Counted from the first letter of the stretch, positions 26,701 to 41,900 are shown. The stretch: 64,000 nucleotides of DNA from Branchiostoma floridae (GCF_000003815.2 NC_049981.1:21851512-21915511); one strand, 5' to 3'. The notes: a model not told the origin generated them from the letters alone. Numbers and translations: made by a program.

Positions 26701-29700
26701 TTATGTAAGGAGCAGGCAGCCTATTTTCATTTTTCATAATTCATAGACATTGGAAAGGAGGCTTTGTATTTATTTAGTCTTGAGCGAAGCAACCAGATTT
26801 TGTACAATATTACATTAACTGCCATCGTCGATGAAAGTTAGACATCTAGGTAAAAAAATACACCATAGACAATAGTAATGTGATTGCCTTTATTGCCACT
26901 GTAAATTGAATGGCATTCAAGTAACAATACACTCAGGGAAACATTGTAGTAATAGAGAACTTTTTTGGCAAGTTTATGTGTGGAACTGTACAATTAAGAT
27001 AATAGTCTGTTACAAGAACAAAATTGCTGGGAATTTCGTAATATGTGCTTGCCTTCATCAAATTGAACGACCATCATATAACACTACAAGGCAACATTAT
27101 GTACATTTGTATTCAACACACCTCACCATGACACCTGTGCCTTCAGAAGCGTATACTGTGCAAATGAGACAGTACGAAATATAATAATCATAAAATGTAC
27201 ATTGTTGGTAGAGTAGAGGATACATGTACATTGTATGCATGTAGCTGCTCTACTGTATTTTGTACACAAGTATCAAAACAACTGCATACCATATTGCTGA
27301 GTGTATGGTCCATTTGGGTTTTGTTATCATCAGGGACTGAATCTCATCCTTAGTCATATTCTTACAACATGCATTTTTATACAAATACGATATGTTTGAA
27401 TGCACTGGGATTTAATGTAATTATTGTAAATTCAATAACCTGGGATCTAAAATTGTAATTGTAAATTAATCAAAATGTGCAACTCCCATACGTGCATTTT
27501 TCAAGACTTGCAAATAAAATTATTCTGAACTTGCAATTTTGCATGTAGCAAATACTTGTCTATCGACCATGTATTATATTGCATAATTATAAATTTTTCA
27601 AATTGCATACAATTTTCTTTGTAACCACAAAAAAAAGCATTTTCAGCACCTAATTGTGCCAACAATAATGAACACTTCAGCAAGACACACCTACCAGTAT
27701 CATAAATCAATATCAAATATCCCCTGCTAACAGTTTCTGGGGCATAAAACCATTACGTTTATAGTGCCACCTAAAGGAGACTCAGCAGAAAGCCGATGAT
27801 CTGACATGAACAAAAAGAGTTCAGCTACATCAAAGATACCTCAGAGGCCAGCACATTACATGTAAACCGTCTTGCACAGCAACAGCTTGCGCTGTACGAC
27901 AGAAGGGAGATATCGAATCAAATGTGACCTCCTTTGGGGAAGTCTGGTGCAGCTCCTGGCAAATGTGCCTAAATCTTTCCCTTGCACCTTTCCGTACCTT
28001 AATGGAAAGAATCAATCACCCAAGGGGAGGAAACTCTTAACTCCAATCTGCTTCTTACTTAGAAAGCCTTAAGTTGTCAGGATTTCGAGCCAAATGCAGG
28101 AATCCATCACTACATGCTTGCTCTCTGACAGCACCAGAGTCTTGGGAGATGAGGGATGTGATATCATCTATCTCAAGGTGGTTTTTGTTTGTTTGAACCC
28201 TTGCTTATTCATGAAAGCTCAAATCGGCCTGCAGGCCACTTTTCATTAAAATCATGAAGGAAGAGGTATGGGTTGGACAAAGTATACAACAGAGATACAG
28301 CTTACATCATTTGAAGTCTTTTTGTTTGTTTGTTTGAAACTTTGTTTATTCATGAAAGCTCAAATCGGCCGGACATGTCAACACTAACCGCTTCGATCAG
28401 TTTCATACCAAGTTTGACTGAAGAAAGTCAGTAAAAATGACTATCAACTCTCCTCTACTTTGCTATTGTTATCTTATTTGGCCTGTAAGAACGCCTGCCA
28501 GTATAACCTGTTCATTTTCGAACCAGTCCAACATCCATTCCACTGATTTTTTCAGTTTTGTACCAGCACACCATAACGGTACCCACCCCTAGGCCCAAGC
28601 ATAGGTACTGAAAATCCCTCTACGACCATCTGAAGCTTGTGTTGGATATGTTGAAAAACTTTTGCATTACCGGCACGTTTGTGGTATACACATGTAAGGG
28701 CGGGCTCACGACAGTGAAGATCCATCCGACTGACGTCATACTGCCATGTGAAAATCACTCTGTAATTATGAATCAAGCTCCCACGGCAAGTGCACCTTGA
28801 TAAACTCAGATAGAGTAATTCTGTCTTGATTAGACAAAGACAGGTTCTACTTATGAATAACGTGTTGTCAAATCTGTCTGACATGATGTGGCTAAATGAA
28901 AATTGGAAACATATTCATATTGTCAAAGTTTGATTGAGTGAATCCATTGTTCAGAGTACATTTACTAGTAGTGAGGAAAATGACATCGCCTATTTTCAAA
29001 TGAATTATACAATCATTGTAGAATTGCTTATTGGTTGAATCATATCCAGTTCAGTAACTGCTATTTTGCGTAACTTACTACCTGGCAGTCTAACCTATGT
29101 ATCAAGGGGTTATATAGTAATAATTCTGAAAAATATTTGACATTAAACCACCTCCTCCCGAAACCATTATGCCTCAGTCATGCTGTGAGTCGCTCTTCTT
29201 CAAAAGGGCCACTTATCGAAGTATGGTCCCCTGGGTGGTATTTCTGGGACATTGGCTATACTAGAGCTGGCATTTCTCATACATCTTACATGTAGAAAGT
29301 ATCTATAATTTGATTATACTGCTGCAGGGTCCCTGACAAAGGGGTAGGCAACAGGCAGCTATACTTTACACCGCATGTACACTCAGAAATTGGGTAGGTG
29401 CCACACGTACAGGTAACTTTACATATGTCAAGAGGTGGTCCATTCACCCACACTGCCTGACTGTAACAAGATGTTACCAACAAAGAGAACGGTTGATGGC
29501 TCCATATGGCCCGCGAAGCTCCCCACAGGCAAACGCGAGGGACACGCCCACACGGACACCGAACATGACGCAGTTCCGAAGCCAGGTTCATGATTTCTAT
29601 AATGCCAGACGGCACACCGTCGGTCTTTACGCAGCGACCCGGCAGGCTGCTGATTAATCTCTGTCTGCGTCGCCTTTATGCCGCGCGGTACGGGAGGTTC

Positions 29701-32700
29701 TGTGTGACGCACTTGTCCTCCGCAGGATCTTACACACTTCATTTACCAACGGCCTCGTGATTGGGACATATTTCACCACCAACTCCATTCATGGGCCAAG
29801 GAGAATTTGGACAGCTGTGTTGGAAACTTTTATCCAGTACTAGACAAGGACTTTTCACTGAATGAATAGGCTACACTGATCTATATTGGAGAGATGATTA
29901 ATTAATAATCATTAATTGAGAAGTTACGTAGAATTTTGACAAGTGACAGTTGTGACAACTTTTATGCCAGGTTTCCAGTGCTAAGACATGGGCGTTTCCA
30001 CACTTACTCACTATCCATTCCCTAAATGAATATACTACACTGATCTATATTGGAAAGATGATTAATTGATAATTGATATCACCAACTTCATTCGTGGGCC
30101 GCAGAGAATTTCGACTTGACAGCTGGAAACTTTTATCTGAGGTTTCATCCGCGTACTAGACATGGTCTTTTCACTTAATGAATAGGCTACACTGATCTAT
30201 ATTCTAAAGATACATTTTATATACAATTATATTAATTGATAATTGACATATTTCATCACCAACTCCATTCATGGAGAATTTGGACTAGACAGCAGGTTTC
30301 CAGTACTATAGTCTGACATAGACTTTTAACAAAATGAATATGCCACACTATCTATATTGGAAAGATGATAAATTGATAATTGATATATTTTATCACCAAC
30401 TCCATTCATGATCATGGGCCACTGAGAATTTGGACTTCACAGCTGCATTGGAAACTTTTATCCGAGGTTTTAAGTACTAGACATGGACTTTTCACAAAAT
30501 GAATATGCCACACTATCTATATTGGAAAGATGATAAATTGATAATTGATATATTTTATCACCAACTCATGATCATGGGCCACTGAGAATTTGGACTTCAC
30601 AGCTGCATTGGAAACTTTTATCCGAGGTTTTAAGTACTAGACATGGACTTTTCACAAAATGAATATGCCACACTGATTTATATTTGGAAAGATGATAAAT
30701 TGATAATTTATATGTGAATGAAGTGAATTGACAATTCTAAGTACAAGGTTAAATAGACAAATTCAAGACAAGGTTGTATATGTATATAATCAAAATAATA
30801 CAATGAATGTATGATTTGTAATGACAGTAGAAAGCAATACTAAACAAAAATCCCAACAATATGGTGTGGCCTGCATAAACATCATACATATAACACATGC
30901 AAGGAGGAACATTACAGTCAGAAATGATATAATTCAAGCTTTCATGTCTTCTCTATGAGACACGATTCAGTGATTTTGCAGTGGGGAGCAATTTTGCTGG
31001 GCTTTATTCCAGCAAAACACATTTTCCCAGACCAACTGATGTGCATTAGTCGGGCAAAATCTTAGCAATTCTGGTGAGAAGTGCCAAATTTACTGCAATG
31101 TTGCCAAGATGTTTTCACAGCAATGGTGACACATGGTACCGCTTATGAATTTATACGTTCCCAGATGGCAAACTAAGCATCAGTACGGTGGAAATGTTTT
31201 CAGAGGCCTTCCATATCAACTGTACATGCATGTCTGAATATCACAACTGAAATGAGTTTATCTCTGGTGAAATAGCTAGACTTTCTGTCTCATCTCTAAG
31301 CCCTTGGGTCAACCAACTTCGTCTAGCTTCCATCGACGAATGATAAATCTTCATCCATGTTCAAGACATCCCCCTAAAATTACAGGGAGAAGGAAATACC
31401 TGCAACACTGTGTCAGCAAATGTTTAAACAAATATATCCCAGGGTATAGCTTTCTATGTATAGTCTCAAGACAGAAGGACAACAACAACAACAATGTTGC
31501 CAAGACATGATAGCTACAGTTGAAGCCTTTTCTGATCAACTTCAATAATGACCTCTCACTGTCAGGTTGTCACCTACTAGTAGGTATTTGCTTGTTTGTT
31601 TGTTTGTTTGAGCCTTGCTTATTCATGAAAGCTGCTTTTCATTGATATCATGAGGGAAGAGGCAAGGGTCAGACAAAGTACATGTAAATACAGTTTACAT
31701 CATTTAACGTCCTAACTAGTCTTAAAAGTTTATATACACAATTTTATGTAGTACATAGTACAAAATACATACAGTAGCTACTACATAGTATTGTGTTCAT
31801 TATGCCTGTTCTTCCATTACTATGTGTTGCTGACGTTTTTCTTATTATAGACATCATGTAATATAGGCACATCTCACCACAAAATGTCAGGACATAAAGG
31901 GCAAATTAAAGGTTGTAATAGTGGGAGTGATGGGGTGTGGGGTTGGTAGAATTAGTCATTAATCTATCTTGGTTGACAGAAACTCAAGGGGGTCGATACG
32001 ATGAAGAACGAGGCTGGAAGAAACTGTTTTTGGTCTGCTTGTCTGTCTGTTTCTGCAATTATCTATTTTCCATATGCTGTCACATCACCAAGGAGTGACA
32101 GGAAGTGATCAGTGGACACATGTGATATAATTATTCAAAGTTTAACCTTACGAGAAAGTAAATATTTCCTATAGAGTTATGAAATCTGCAAAACTTTGTT
32201 CCCGCTATTTTTCCCACTGTGCCACAGTTAACAAGGCTGAAAAAAGTCTGATGTTTGTCACTCATGGAGAAGGAGACTGACAGGAGAAGTACTTCTCAAA
32301 TGGGCCTGTCATGTCACCAGCCTTTAAGTTACAACCCATTGGCAAGACGTTATCCATTTAGTGAAAGCACCTTTTGGTGACAAAAGAAATTGTCCTTGCT
32401 ACAAACTAGAGATCATTCAACACAGGCTGAGGATTTGGATGAAAGTTTTGAGCTCTGGCGTAAGATTACATTTGAGCCTAAATTGGTCTGGTACACTCAG
32501 TATGATATGCTACATAATATCATGGCGGCCTACAAAATGTCTGATGAAATGGACTGCATACAAGCTACATGTACAAAATGTATCTCACACAAAAACTACA
32601 TTTATGAGTAACTTCTTTGGGTAGGATCCATTCACCATCAATCCAGTGAAAGTGAGATTGTAACTTCTTTATGGCAGGAACAGAATGACCTAGAGTGTTG

Positions 32701-35700
32701 TGAAGGTTTCTCCTGCTGAGGAAACTATTAATCATGTCTTGCCTGTGGAGAACACTATCAGTATCTGTATCTATATAGCCGGTATAACCGACCTTCGGCG
32801 TAACCCACAATCTTTAGAGCCATGGCAGCAGCTGCACTTAACGTGTGTATTTTACACTGAACAACCTATCACACCTAACCTTTGCGCATTTAATTTGTTT
32901 AAAGCTATCCAGTGAGAATGCTCCTACAGTACTTGGTGGCAAGGAGTCCCACTTAGTTAGTTCAAGTGAAACACTAGCAGCACTATTGATAGAACTGGTA
33001 TCCTGGCTCCCAGGATTCAAACCTGTACCGAACACCAATTGGGCAAGTAAGGTTTATGCATGATTGAGATTTTGATCTACTTGCTACTTTTTCATGGTAT
33101 CATGCATTGTTAAATACAGAAAAATAGAGCCAACAAGAAAAGAAGTCCATTGCTAGATGTTAAGATACATCTAACATACTAACACTGTCCCTCCCCTTGG
33201 AGCTCATAGACATTCACACTAACACTGGCTCTTCCCTTGGAGCTGATAGACAATCACACTAACACTGTCATTTCCCTTGGTGCTGATAGACAATCACACT
33301 AACACTGTCCTTTCCCTTGGTGCTGATAGACAATCACACTAACACTGTCCCTTTCCTTGGTGCTGATAGACATTCACACTAACACTGTCCCTCTGTCCCT
33401 TTCATTGGTGCTGATAGACAATCACACTAACACTGTCCTTTCCCTTGGTGCTGATAGACAATCACACTAACACTGTCCTTTCCCTTGGTGCTGATAGACA
33501 ATCACACTAACACTGTCCCTTTCCTTGGTGCTGATAGACATTCACACTAACACTGTCCCTCTGTCCCTTTCATTGGTGCTGATAGACAATCACACTAACA
33601 CTGTCCCTTTCCTTGGTGCTGATAGACAATCACACTAACACTGTCTTTTCCCTTGGAGCTCATTGACATTCACACTAACACTGTCCTTTTCCTTAGTGCT
33701 GATAGACAATCACACTAACACTGTCCTTTTCCTTAGTGCTGATAGACAATCACACTAACACTGTCCCTTTCCTTGGTGCTGATAGACATTCACACTAACA
33801 CTGTCCCTCTGTCCCTTTCATTGGTGCTGATAGACAATCACACTAACACTGTCCTTTCCCTTGGTGCTGATAGACAATCACACTAACACTGTCCTTTCCC
33901 TTGGTGCTGATAGACAATCACACTAACACTGTCCCTTTCCTTGGTGCTGATAGACATTCACACTAACACTGTCCCTCTGTCCCTTTCATTGGTGCTGATA
34001 GACAATCACACTAACACTGTCCCTTTCCTTGGTGCTGATAGACAATCACACTAACACTGTCCCTTTCCTTGGTGCTGATAGACATTCACACTAACACTGT
34101 CCTTTTCCTTAGTGCTGATAGACATCCACACTAACACTGTCCCTTCCCTTGGTGCTGATAGACAATCACACTAACACTGTCCCTTCCCTTGGTGCTGATA
34201 GACAATCACACTAACACTGACCCTTTCCTTGGTGCTGATAGACAATCACACTCAGACTGTCCTTTCCCTTGGAGCTCATTGACATTCACACTAACACTGT
34301 CCTTTTCCATAGTGATGATAGACAATCATACTAACACTATCCCTTTCCTTGGTGCTGATCTAAATTTTGGGAAAGTCAAAAGTTGGTTCAGCCAAGTAAA
34401 TCTTTTATGTGCTTGCTCGACAGGACAAGTAAAGTTTAGAAAACTTGACGCTAAGCCCTGGGTTTCCTAGTGAGTTACACTGCAGATGGTATCACTTGAG
34501 TGCCCGGATATCAGTATGCCACAGGTGTTTGCAGCGAGGATGTTACGATGATAGAGTGTTGACATTTGCACCTTCCCTGAGATTGTCCACTGGGCCAACT
34601 GATCTTGTAATGGCGTGGATTGACCACACCGCCCTGTGACGTGATCAGATATTCATTAGGGAATCCTCCTTTTAGCTTTGTTTCTATCAAGGGTTTTATG
34701 GATGCCCATAAAGCGGCATGTTTCTTCTCTCTGAGGAACAAATTGTCTTCAACTGCGACCACATTATGTGTATTCAAGTAGCACTTTTCTGATCATTCAA
34801 GCTGTCAAGGTAATCCGAAGTGAAAAAAAAGGTAATTGGGTATTAAAAGCTGCCTTTTTGCATGGCTGTATTTTGTTATCCCAGCATTACGTGACTGTAC
34901 AGATCTGGCATGAAAAAGGCAGAGATTAAGATACCATTTCCTGCCAATCTTTCTGCATGGTCGGTTCAACAAGGAGATTGCAACACAGACTACACATACG
35001 TGCACATGTAAATTCACTTCCCCTGATGCTTGTGACTGACTGCTGATCCTTAGAGTGCTAAAATCTCCATTCCGTTTGAGCAAAATGGAGAAACTGGTTT
35101 ATCTATTTATTCCACGTCACATGCTCTTAGACAAACCCTCTCCATAGATCCAGAATGTCATGCTGATCTACCCTGGCACACATGCACTCAGGTCTGTCTT
35201 CTGTTTCATCAAACAATGCACATCTCGAACGAATGACATTAGTCTATAATGTTGATCTACGGTGCAGGTCAACCAGAATTGGCAGTGTACTCATCTAAAA
35301 TCTTGCAGTTTTACATGATTATGTACTTGTAAGGAAAAACATAATGAGTTGCTGGACAAGATGAGTCACTTTTCTTTCTTCTTCTTCTGCCTATACATTA
35401 TCAAAGCTTAGGCTGGATATTGGCTTTTTGTACATATGAGCAATTTTTTTAACATGCACACAATACAGGGGAGAGTCTAATGCAATAGTTATCATGTTAA
35501 TGACCTGGTCCAAAAAACACATGAAAACTTGTCCAACCCGGGCCTGAGCATCATGCTTCCTCCAAAGTCTTAGGTTCGACCACATAACATAGTACATGTG
35601 GGACTTAGAGAGTGTGACGCTGGGTGATTTGAATACCAGTAATGACTTGATCCACTTATCGGCACACCTAATGAAAAATCTATTGCAAACGCTTGAAGCA

Positions 35701-38700
35701 GAATATAGGAAAGACCTTCTAATCTAAAGTGTCACTGAGGTTCAGGAGTTCTGTGACTGACGAATGACTGTATATTGCAAAATATTGTTTATCATAATTG
35801 TTCAATGGGTGAGTCATATAGGCCAAATTTGCCAAAATGAATCTTTGAATAGACAGAATACAACACATTGCATTCTTTTTCCACTCTGTTTTTAGCAAAA
35901 TGGAGAAACTGGTTTATCTATTTATTCCAAGTCACATGCTCTTAGACAGACCATCCCCAGAATTTCATTTGAATCAATATTCAGTTATCTGTTGTCTTTG
36001 TTCCAAATTTATCTGTGATGTTCTTTAGTTTTAGACAATGAATGACTATCATAAGTATTTAAGTCAGGCAGTATCATTTCATAATGATCCTTTGTCAAAC
36101 ATGAAATATTTTAGAGGTGCTTCCTTTCAATATCACAAATCCTTATTAGAAATAACTAGATATACTGCCCAAGTCTTGCTTTTTTAGATCAACACTTCAA
36201 AGCATAAAGCAGATCACAGCTTAATTTTCCTAGATCAATCATGATATTCAAATGGGAACTGGGTTAGGTCCATTTGATCCTAGTTCTAAAAAACTGGCAG
36301 TGCCAGCAGTGCATTAACTTGTTTGTAAAGTATGTGATAGAATATGTGCCTTAGCTGCTAGTTACAGACTTCTTGTACTACTTTCACTTAATAAACCATT
36401 GATATATATATATCTTTTTTTAAATCAGGTTCGTAGGGCCTGATGTTACCATCATGAAGATGAAGAGCGGCCCATAGCGATAACTGTAGCAGCATTTCTT
36501 CTCCCTAAGTCAGAAACATCAAGCTTAGGCAAGCTTGACTTCACTGACTCAATAGGCGAAGCAGGGGTTACGAGGCTGCTCGGGAAATTCCCTACCCCAT
36601 TTTGATATAAATATACTCAGGTTTAATACCAACTTGAAGAAGTTCAACAGTCAATCCTGTGTTTCCTAAGTTTTCATCATTTTGCATGGAAAGTTAAATC
36701 TTCCTCCATTCTGGTAAATGATAAATGCAGTGCTCTAACACTGGGGATATATGTGACAGAAAACTTGACAGTCTTGGCCTCGTGCTCCCCCAAAATGTCG
36801 CTTGGCCAGCTAACAGGTACATTGTACCAAGGCAGGAAGCAAGGTCACAGCGGGTCACCCTTTCTCTATCAGACACAATCTAAAGCGCAACTGATTGAAA
36901 GGCAATAGCTGTAAGCTCCCAGCATGGTGGACTCAACGGTTTCATTGCTTTCTTGGAAAGTTAAAAAGAAACCGGCGATCAATCCTCACTGAATCGGCAT
37001 GCAAGGGTCATAAAGAAGACCTATTAAACTGCCTCCTAAACAATACGGCATCCTCACTTGACCATTTTGTTTCCCAGAGAAGGATATCCAGTGCACTGCA
37101 GTTCTATTGATTATTTAGAGGCAGAGGCATCCTATAGGTACAACATTATGGTGACAAAATAATAACCAATTTGCGGTAAACCCCGCAAGACCATAAAACT
37201 AGTAGGTGCTTGTGGGTGAACGGGTTTGGCAAACAGAAAAAGAAGTTGTTGTTTTAACCGCAAACTCAAACACTGCTCAAACCTTCCATTCCCTTCTACT
37301 ACAAAATGAAGTCCCTGATAACTGATTATAAAAAGACTTCACAGTATCACAGAATGGACATGGTAAGATACCCTTTCTTTTGACTCCCATCCTGAGTTTA
37401 ATATTTTCTAGAGCAACCCTTGTGTGGACTCTATTCGTATGCTTTGCATGCACTGTTCAAATTCCCTTTCTGTCATGGGAGTCTATATCCGTTTGCATTG
37501 ACAGCAGTAAAAGATAACGAAGGTGCCATCGAAAATTAATAAACTTTTTATCAGAAAAGTCAACAAGATGACAACAACAGTTGCAGTTACATGAGATGAA
37601 ATGGTACATGCTTCATACAGATAACCTCAATCATTCATCAAAACATCAAACATCCACTTTACTATGTATTGACTGTAGTTTATAAACCTTCAATGATTAT
37701 ATACAAGACACGTTCCCTAATTTCCGCTACTCAAATTACAGCGCAGAAATATTCATAGTACTCAATGCAATTAGGTAAATCATATATTATTGATTCCATC
37801 TGTCCTTATATTTATAACTAATATAAGTGTCTTCTGTAAGTAGCGAGAAGTTGAACCTGCATATATTAGTCTCTGCAGATGATACCATTTTTCTTGTATC
37901 AAAAATGGTGACTTCAGTTATCACCATGACCTGCACTAAGCTTGTATGAGCATAAATGTACAATAAAGGTCTATAAAGTAATATATGACATAAATTTGTA
38001 ACATTATAATAATTGCTTCTAAGCTAATGCTAGTGATTTTATATGCAACATGTATTTTCTCTCTCAGGGTTTAATATCCCTTGGCAATAGGCAATGGCTA
38101 GTTGGGCAGCCCTGGCTGTTTGTACAAACAAATGTATGCATTATTAATTACAGCTGAACAGATAAATAAATAAATAAATTCTTATAGTGTGTGCAAAAAA
38201 AAAAGAAGAAACTAAGATGCCATGTATTGCCACGTAAGCAAGAATTCTACATGCATAACATATATGTGGCCTTGCCAGAAGCCACTACTAATCATGAGTC
38301 CCTCTGCGACTGGCCATTCTTTCATTCCATAATCAAAGGGGCCTTGAACCGGGCACTGAGAGAAATACGAAGTGACAGGTCCGACAGTGGACGGGTAGCC
38401 AGGAAGACTCTTTGATTCTACAATAACGAGAATCCCAGATTGACTGCAAGGGCTCAACCTTCCATTTATGCTGGCAGCAGCCTAAAGATGGTTATGTGCC
38501 CTGAGAGGGCTGCACATTACTTTCTACTATTTCTCAAAGTTATAGATGGGTAGCATTTGTGTCAGAAGTCTGATGAAAACATCTGCTGAAAGGGTACAAA
38601 ATTATAATACTGCTCTTCATGCCTCTATAGCCAGGATTTAGTTTTGCATTCCTTTGTACATTTTTCCTACAAGTGCAAGAGGCGTGATGAGACGAGCCCC

Positions 38701-38843
38701 GTAGGATTGTGATGATGCACCTGTGGAAAATTTTGAAAATTCAATCCTCTGAAATGGTATTTCCTGCATTTTTCTTAGAGTATTTCAAAGCAAAAACTGA
38801 GGATTAACTGACCATTATTTTTGGGTATCACTGAGCACGCGCC

Positions 38844-38907
<64 letters not shown>

Positions 38908-41900
38908 TGTGTGTGTGTGAGTGTGTGTGGAGGGTGTGTGCGTGTGTGTGTCTGTGTGTGTGTGTGTGGAGAGCGTGTGTGTGTGCTAAACTTCCCCTGC
39001 CAACAGGCCTGCTCTTTTCCCTGATGCAGTACGCGGATAGTTTCCAGCAAGCCATTACTACGGGTGAGTCCAGTGGACACCAGTTGATGGAAATTTCATA
39101 TTGACTGGGGTAACAAGTCTCTGGGGCTAGGCAGTCAATAGAGGGAATTTGAGCCACGTACGCCTATGAATATATTATCTATATTCTCCGTAATGTAATT
39201 TCATGTTTGACATTACAGCATTCCTTGGTTATAGCACTGTTATCATGCAACACATCACTTCTATGGAAATTCACCAGTCTGTATATTCATATATATTGCG
39301 CATGGTTGAAGTAATAAGACTTTGCAATTCACAATTGATCGATTAACAGTATGGGAATATTTCATATGGATATTTTCAGGCTGTTTGAACACATTATGTA
39401 TGGAAATAAAGTGGTGATGAATCTTCAAGTTAGATTTAGGCTGATAGCATAACAAGGGCTTTTACTTGTTGTAACTGCTCTAGTTTTGAGAGAATCGTTA
39501 CATTTTGGTTCCGTTAGGTATTAGCTATTAAGAATAAGTGCTTGATATGGTTATTGACTTGGCAGGTCCTCTTTCACCATTGGGAAATCTAAGCCCAAAA
39601 CTTAAAAGCAGCTCTACTGAGTCAGACCATGATTGATATCACCAGGAATATCTGTTGGTACCTCCTACACGTGACACCCTGGGGGATGTACATGTACTGG
39701 CTCTGATGAATTAAAGTCAAACAGCTACTGTAAATGTCTTTAAGTTTGTAGTGGTTTTGTCTTCACTTTTTTAGCATTGACTGCTTCACCACGCAAACTT
39801 TTGTTCTCAGACTGTCTTTTGCCCTGCAGTATTTTGGTGTGAATGTATCTAGGTTTGTACAGGTTTGTACTCTCAGTTTTTGTTCTGTCTTCTGCCCACC
39901 TAGATGTACACCCTTGTTCAAGCGCTACATGTAGATAATTTACTTGTACGGTATTTGATGTATTGCTGGCATCTTTTACAGTCCTTTCTAATGCATGACT
40001 GAAAAGTACTGCGTATCCAGAGGGTTGGTACGATTAGATCAGTGACAGTTGATCACCCAAGCACTGCTGAAAGCAACTGTTCTGTCTGTCTGTAGCACCT
40101 TTGCCGAGTTGCTCGTAATATGTGGTTTCCAACTGGCTGTCCATAAAGGCCCTAGCGTTTCCATTACTTTATAATTAGCAGTATGTGACCATAGTGTTGT
40201 TGCAAACTCAAAACCACTGCAAACGTTCCATTTTTTTGTGAAACGAACAAACTACTAAATGAATTAAATGAATTTACTATACAGCACCATTCCCGTTCAA
40301 TATTAAAGTAAAGCTATAGATCGAAACACAATTTTGACACATTTGGGTCAACATCACATTAAGATGATAATCATTTTATTAAAATTTTTGTAAACTATGG
40401 TTTGCCAATGAAGGGTAGACATCCAGGTAATAAGATATGCCAAAAAGCAGTTACTCAAGCAGTATCCAGTTGCTTGAGTAACTGCTTTTTTGGCGTAAAA
40501 TATGGTTTGCTTGAGGAAAAAAGAATCAGACATTGTAATTTTGAAAAAAATACCGTAAATGGTTTTACCTTCAAGGGCATTGAATTTTGTGGACTACAGA
40601 CCAAATCAATCAACAGAAGAACTGTTATAATGACTTCCCATAGGAATAGAACAATTAAGAGTCAAGAGCACATGCGTTACAGATGCAAATCTCTCTGCTT
40701 GAGGCTGCTGGTCACTGACATTGATGAATGTGAACATCCACACATACCGGAACAAGACCAAAACCCTCTCTATCCCCCATCTACCTTTGTAGAGAAGAGA
40801 TGTTTCTAATCAACAGAAGATCGTGTAGGAATCTAATCTCAGGCAGTAGGCACAGATGGGTCCTTAGGTAATGCGATGTAGGTGCCAGGTACCTAATCTT
40901 CCAGAGTGGGAGAGCTAGATTCAAGCCAAAACATAACGGCAAAAATGAGGCCATTGATAGGAGATTGGAACTTGATGATCCATACACATGGACAATCTAC
41001 TGCAGATCAAGGGAATTAATGTACATTGTACTACTAGACTTACATGTGCATTAAGGCTAGCCAGGATGTGGTACATTGTATCAATTTCCACTTTTTCCAG
41101 TTTATCTTTGCTTTTGCTAGAAGGCACGGCACTGCTTGAATGGAAAATACGTAGTTAGACTCTTGGAAAAATAAACCTTACAAAAACACACATCTGATGG
41201 GGTACTTTCTATGAAATTGTATTCTTATCTGCTGACAGCCTGTTTGGCCCAGTTTCATCACACAGGCTACAAAAGAAAGCTTCTTGCCACAGACACCATA
41301 GACTAATTAGGTCACCATTATCTCCTTTCTAGTAATACATCTTTATGGCACAACATACATTTCGTCTGCACGTTGTTGTCTGTAATGTTAGATGCTATGA
41401 TAACTTATAGGTCTATGTGATCCTGCTAATCACACAGCTGTAAGATAGTCAAAGGTTTCTTCAAAGTCACCCTGATGATTCAGATCTAGGTCAACAAAAC
41501 AAGCCACTCGTTCTTATTCCAATTCAACGGCATGATTTTTACATTAGTGATATTTATGGCATGTTCCTAACGTTACCATATATGTGCATGTTCTTTTTTC
41601 TACCCGGACATCTGGTGAGCAGAAGGTATGGTACAATCTAAGAAGCCGATCCGTGCAGCACAAACTACTATTCAGTTGGACAAATAGACAATGTCATAAA
41701 AACTCTTTTAGAAAGAGAGCTGCAAGAGATCTCAAAAACATAGACTGATTCTGTTTGTCTAAGTATTCTAAAGACTGTTATACATTGTTAATTTTTAGCA
41801 AATTTAGTAAATCTTATGTGAGTCTTGGTTTATCTGCTTTTACCTGTAAAAATCATCAGAATTTAGTGCTGTATCATGTGCTGCACTAGCTGTTGATTTT

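Noticed and set aside
38775-39157. Several ORFs of 67-109 codons with long Val-Cys or Thr-His runs
   Set aside because: They are translations of the (TG)n microsatellite; no unique coding sequence on either side.
40402-40809. 135-codon ORF as a gene
   Set aside because: It starts within an inverted repeat, has no recognisable domain, and no conserved family or splice evidence.
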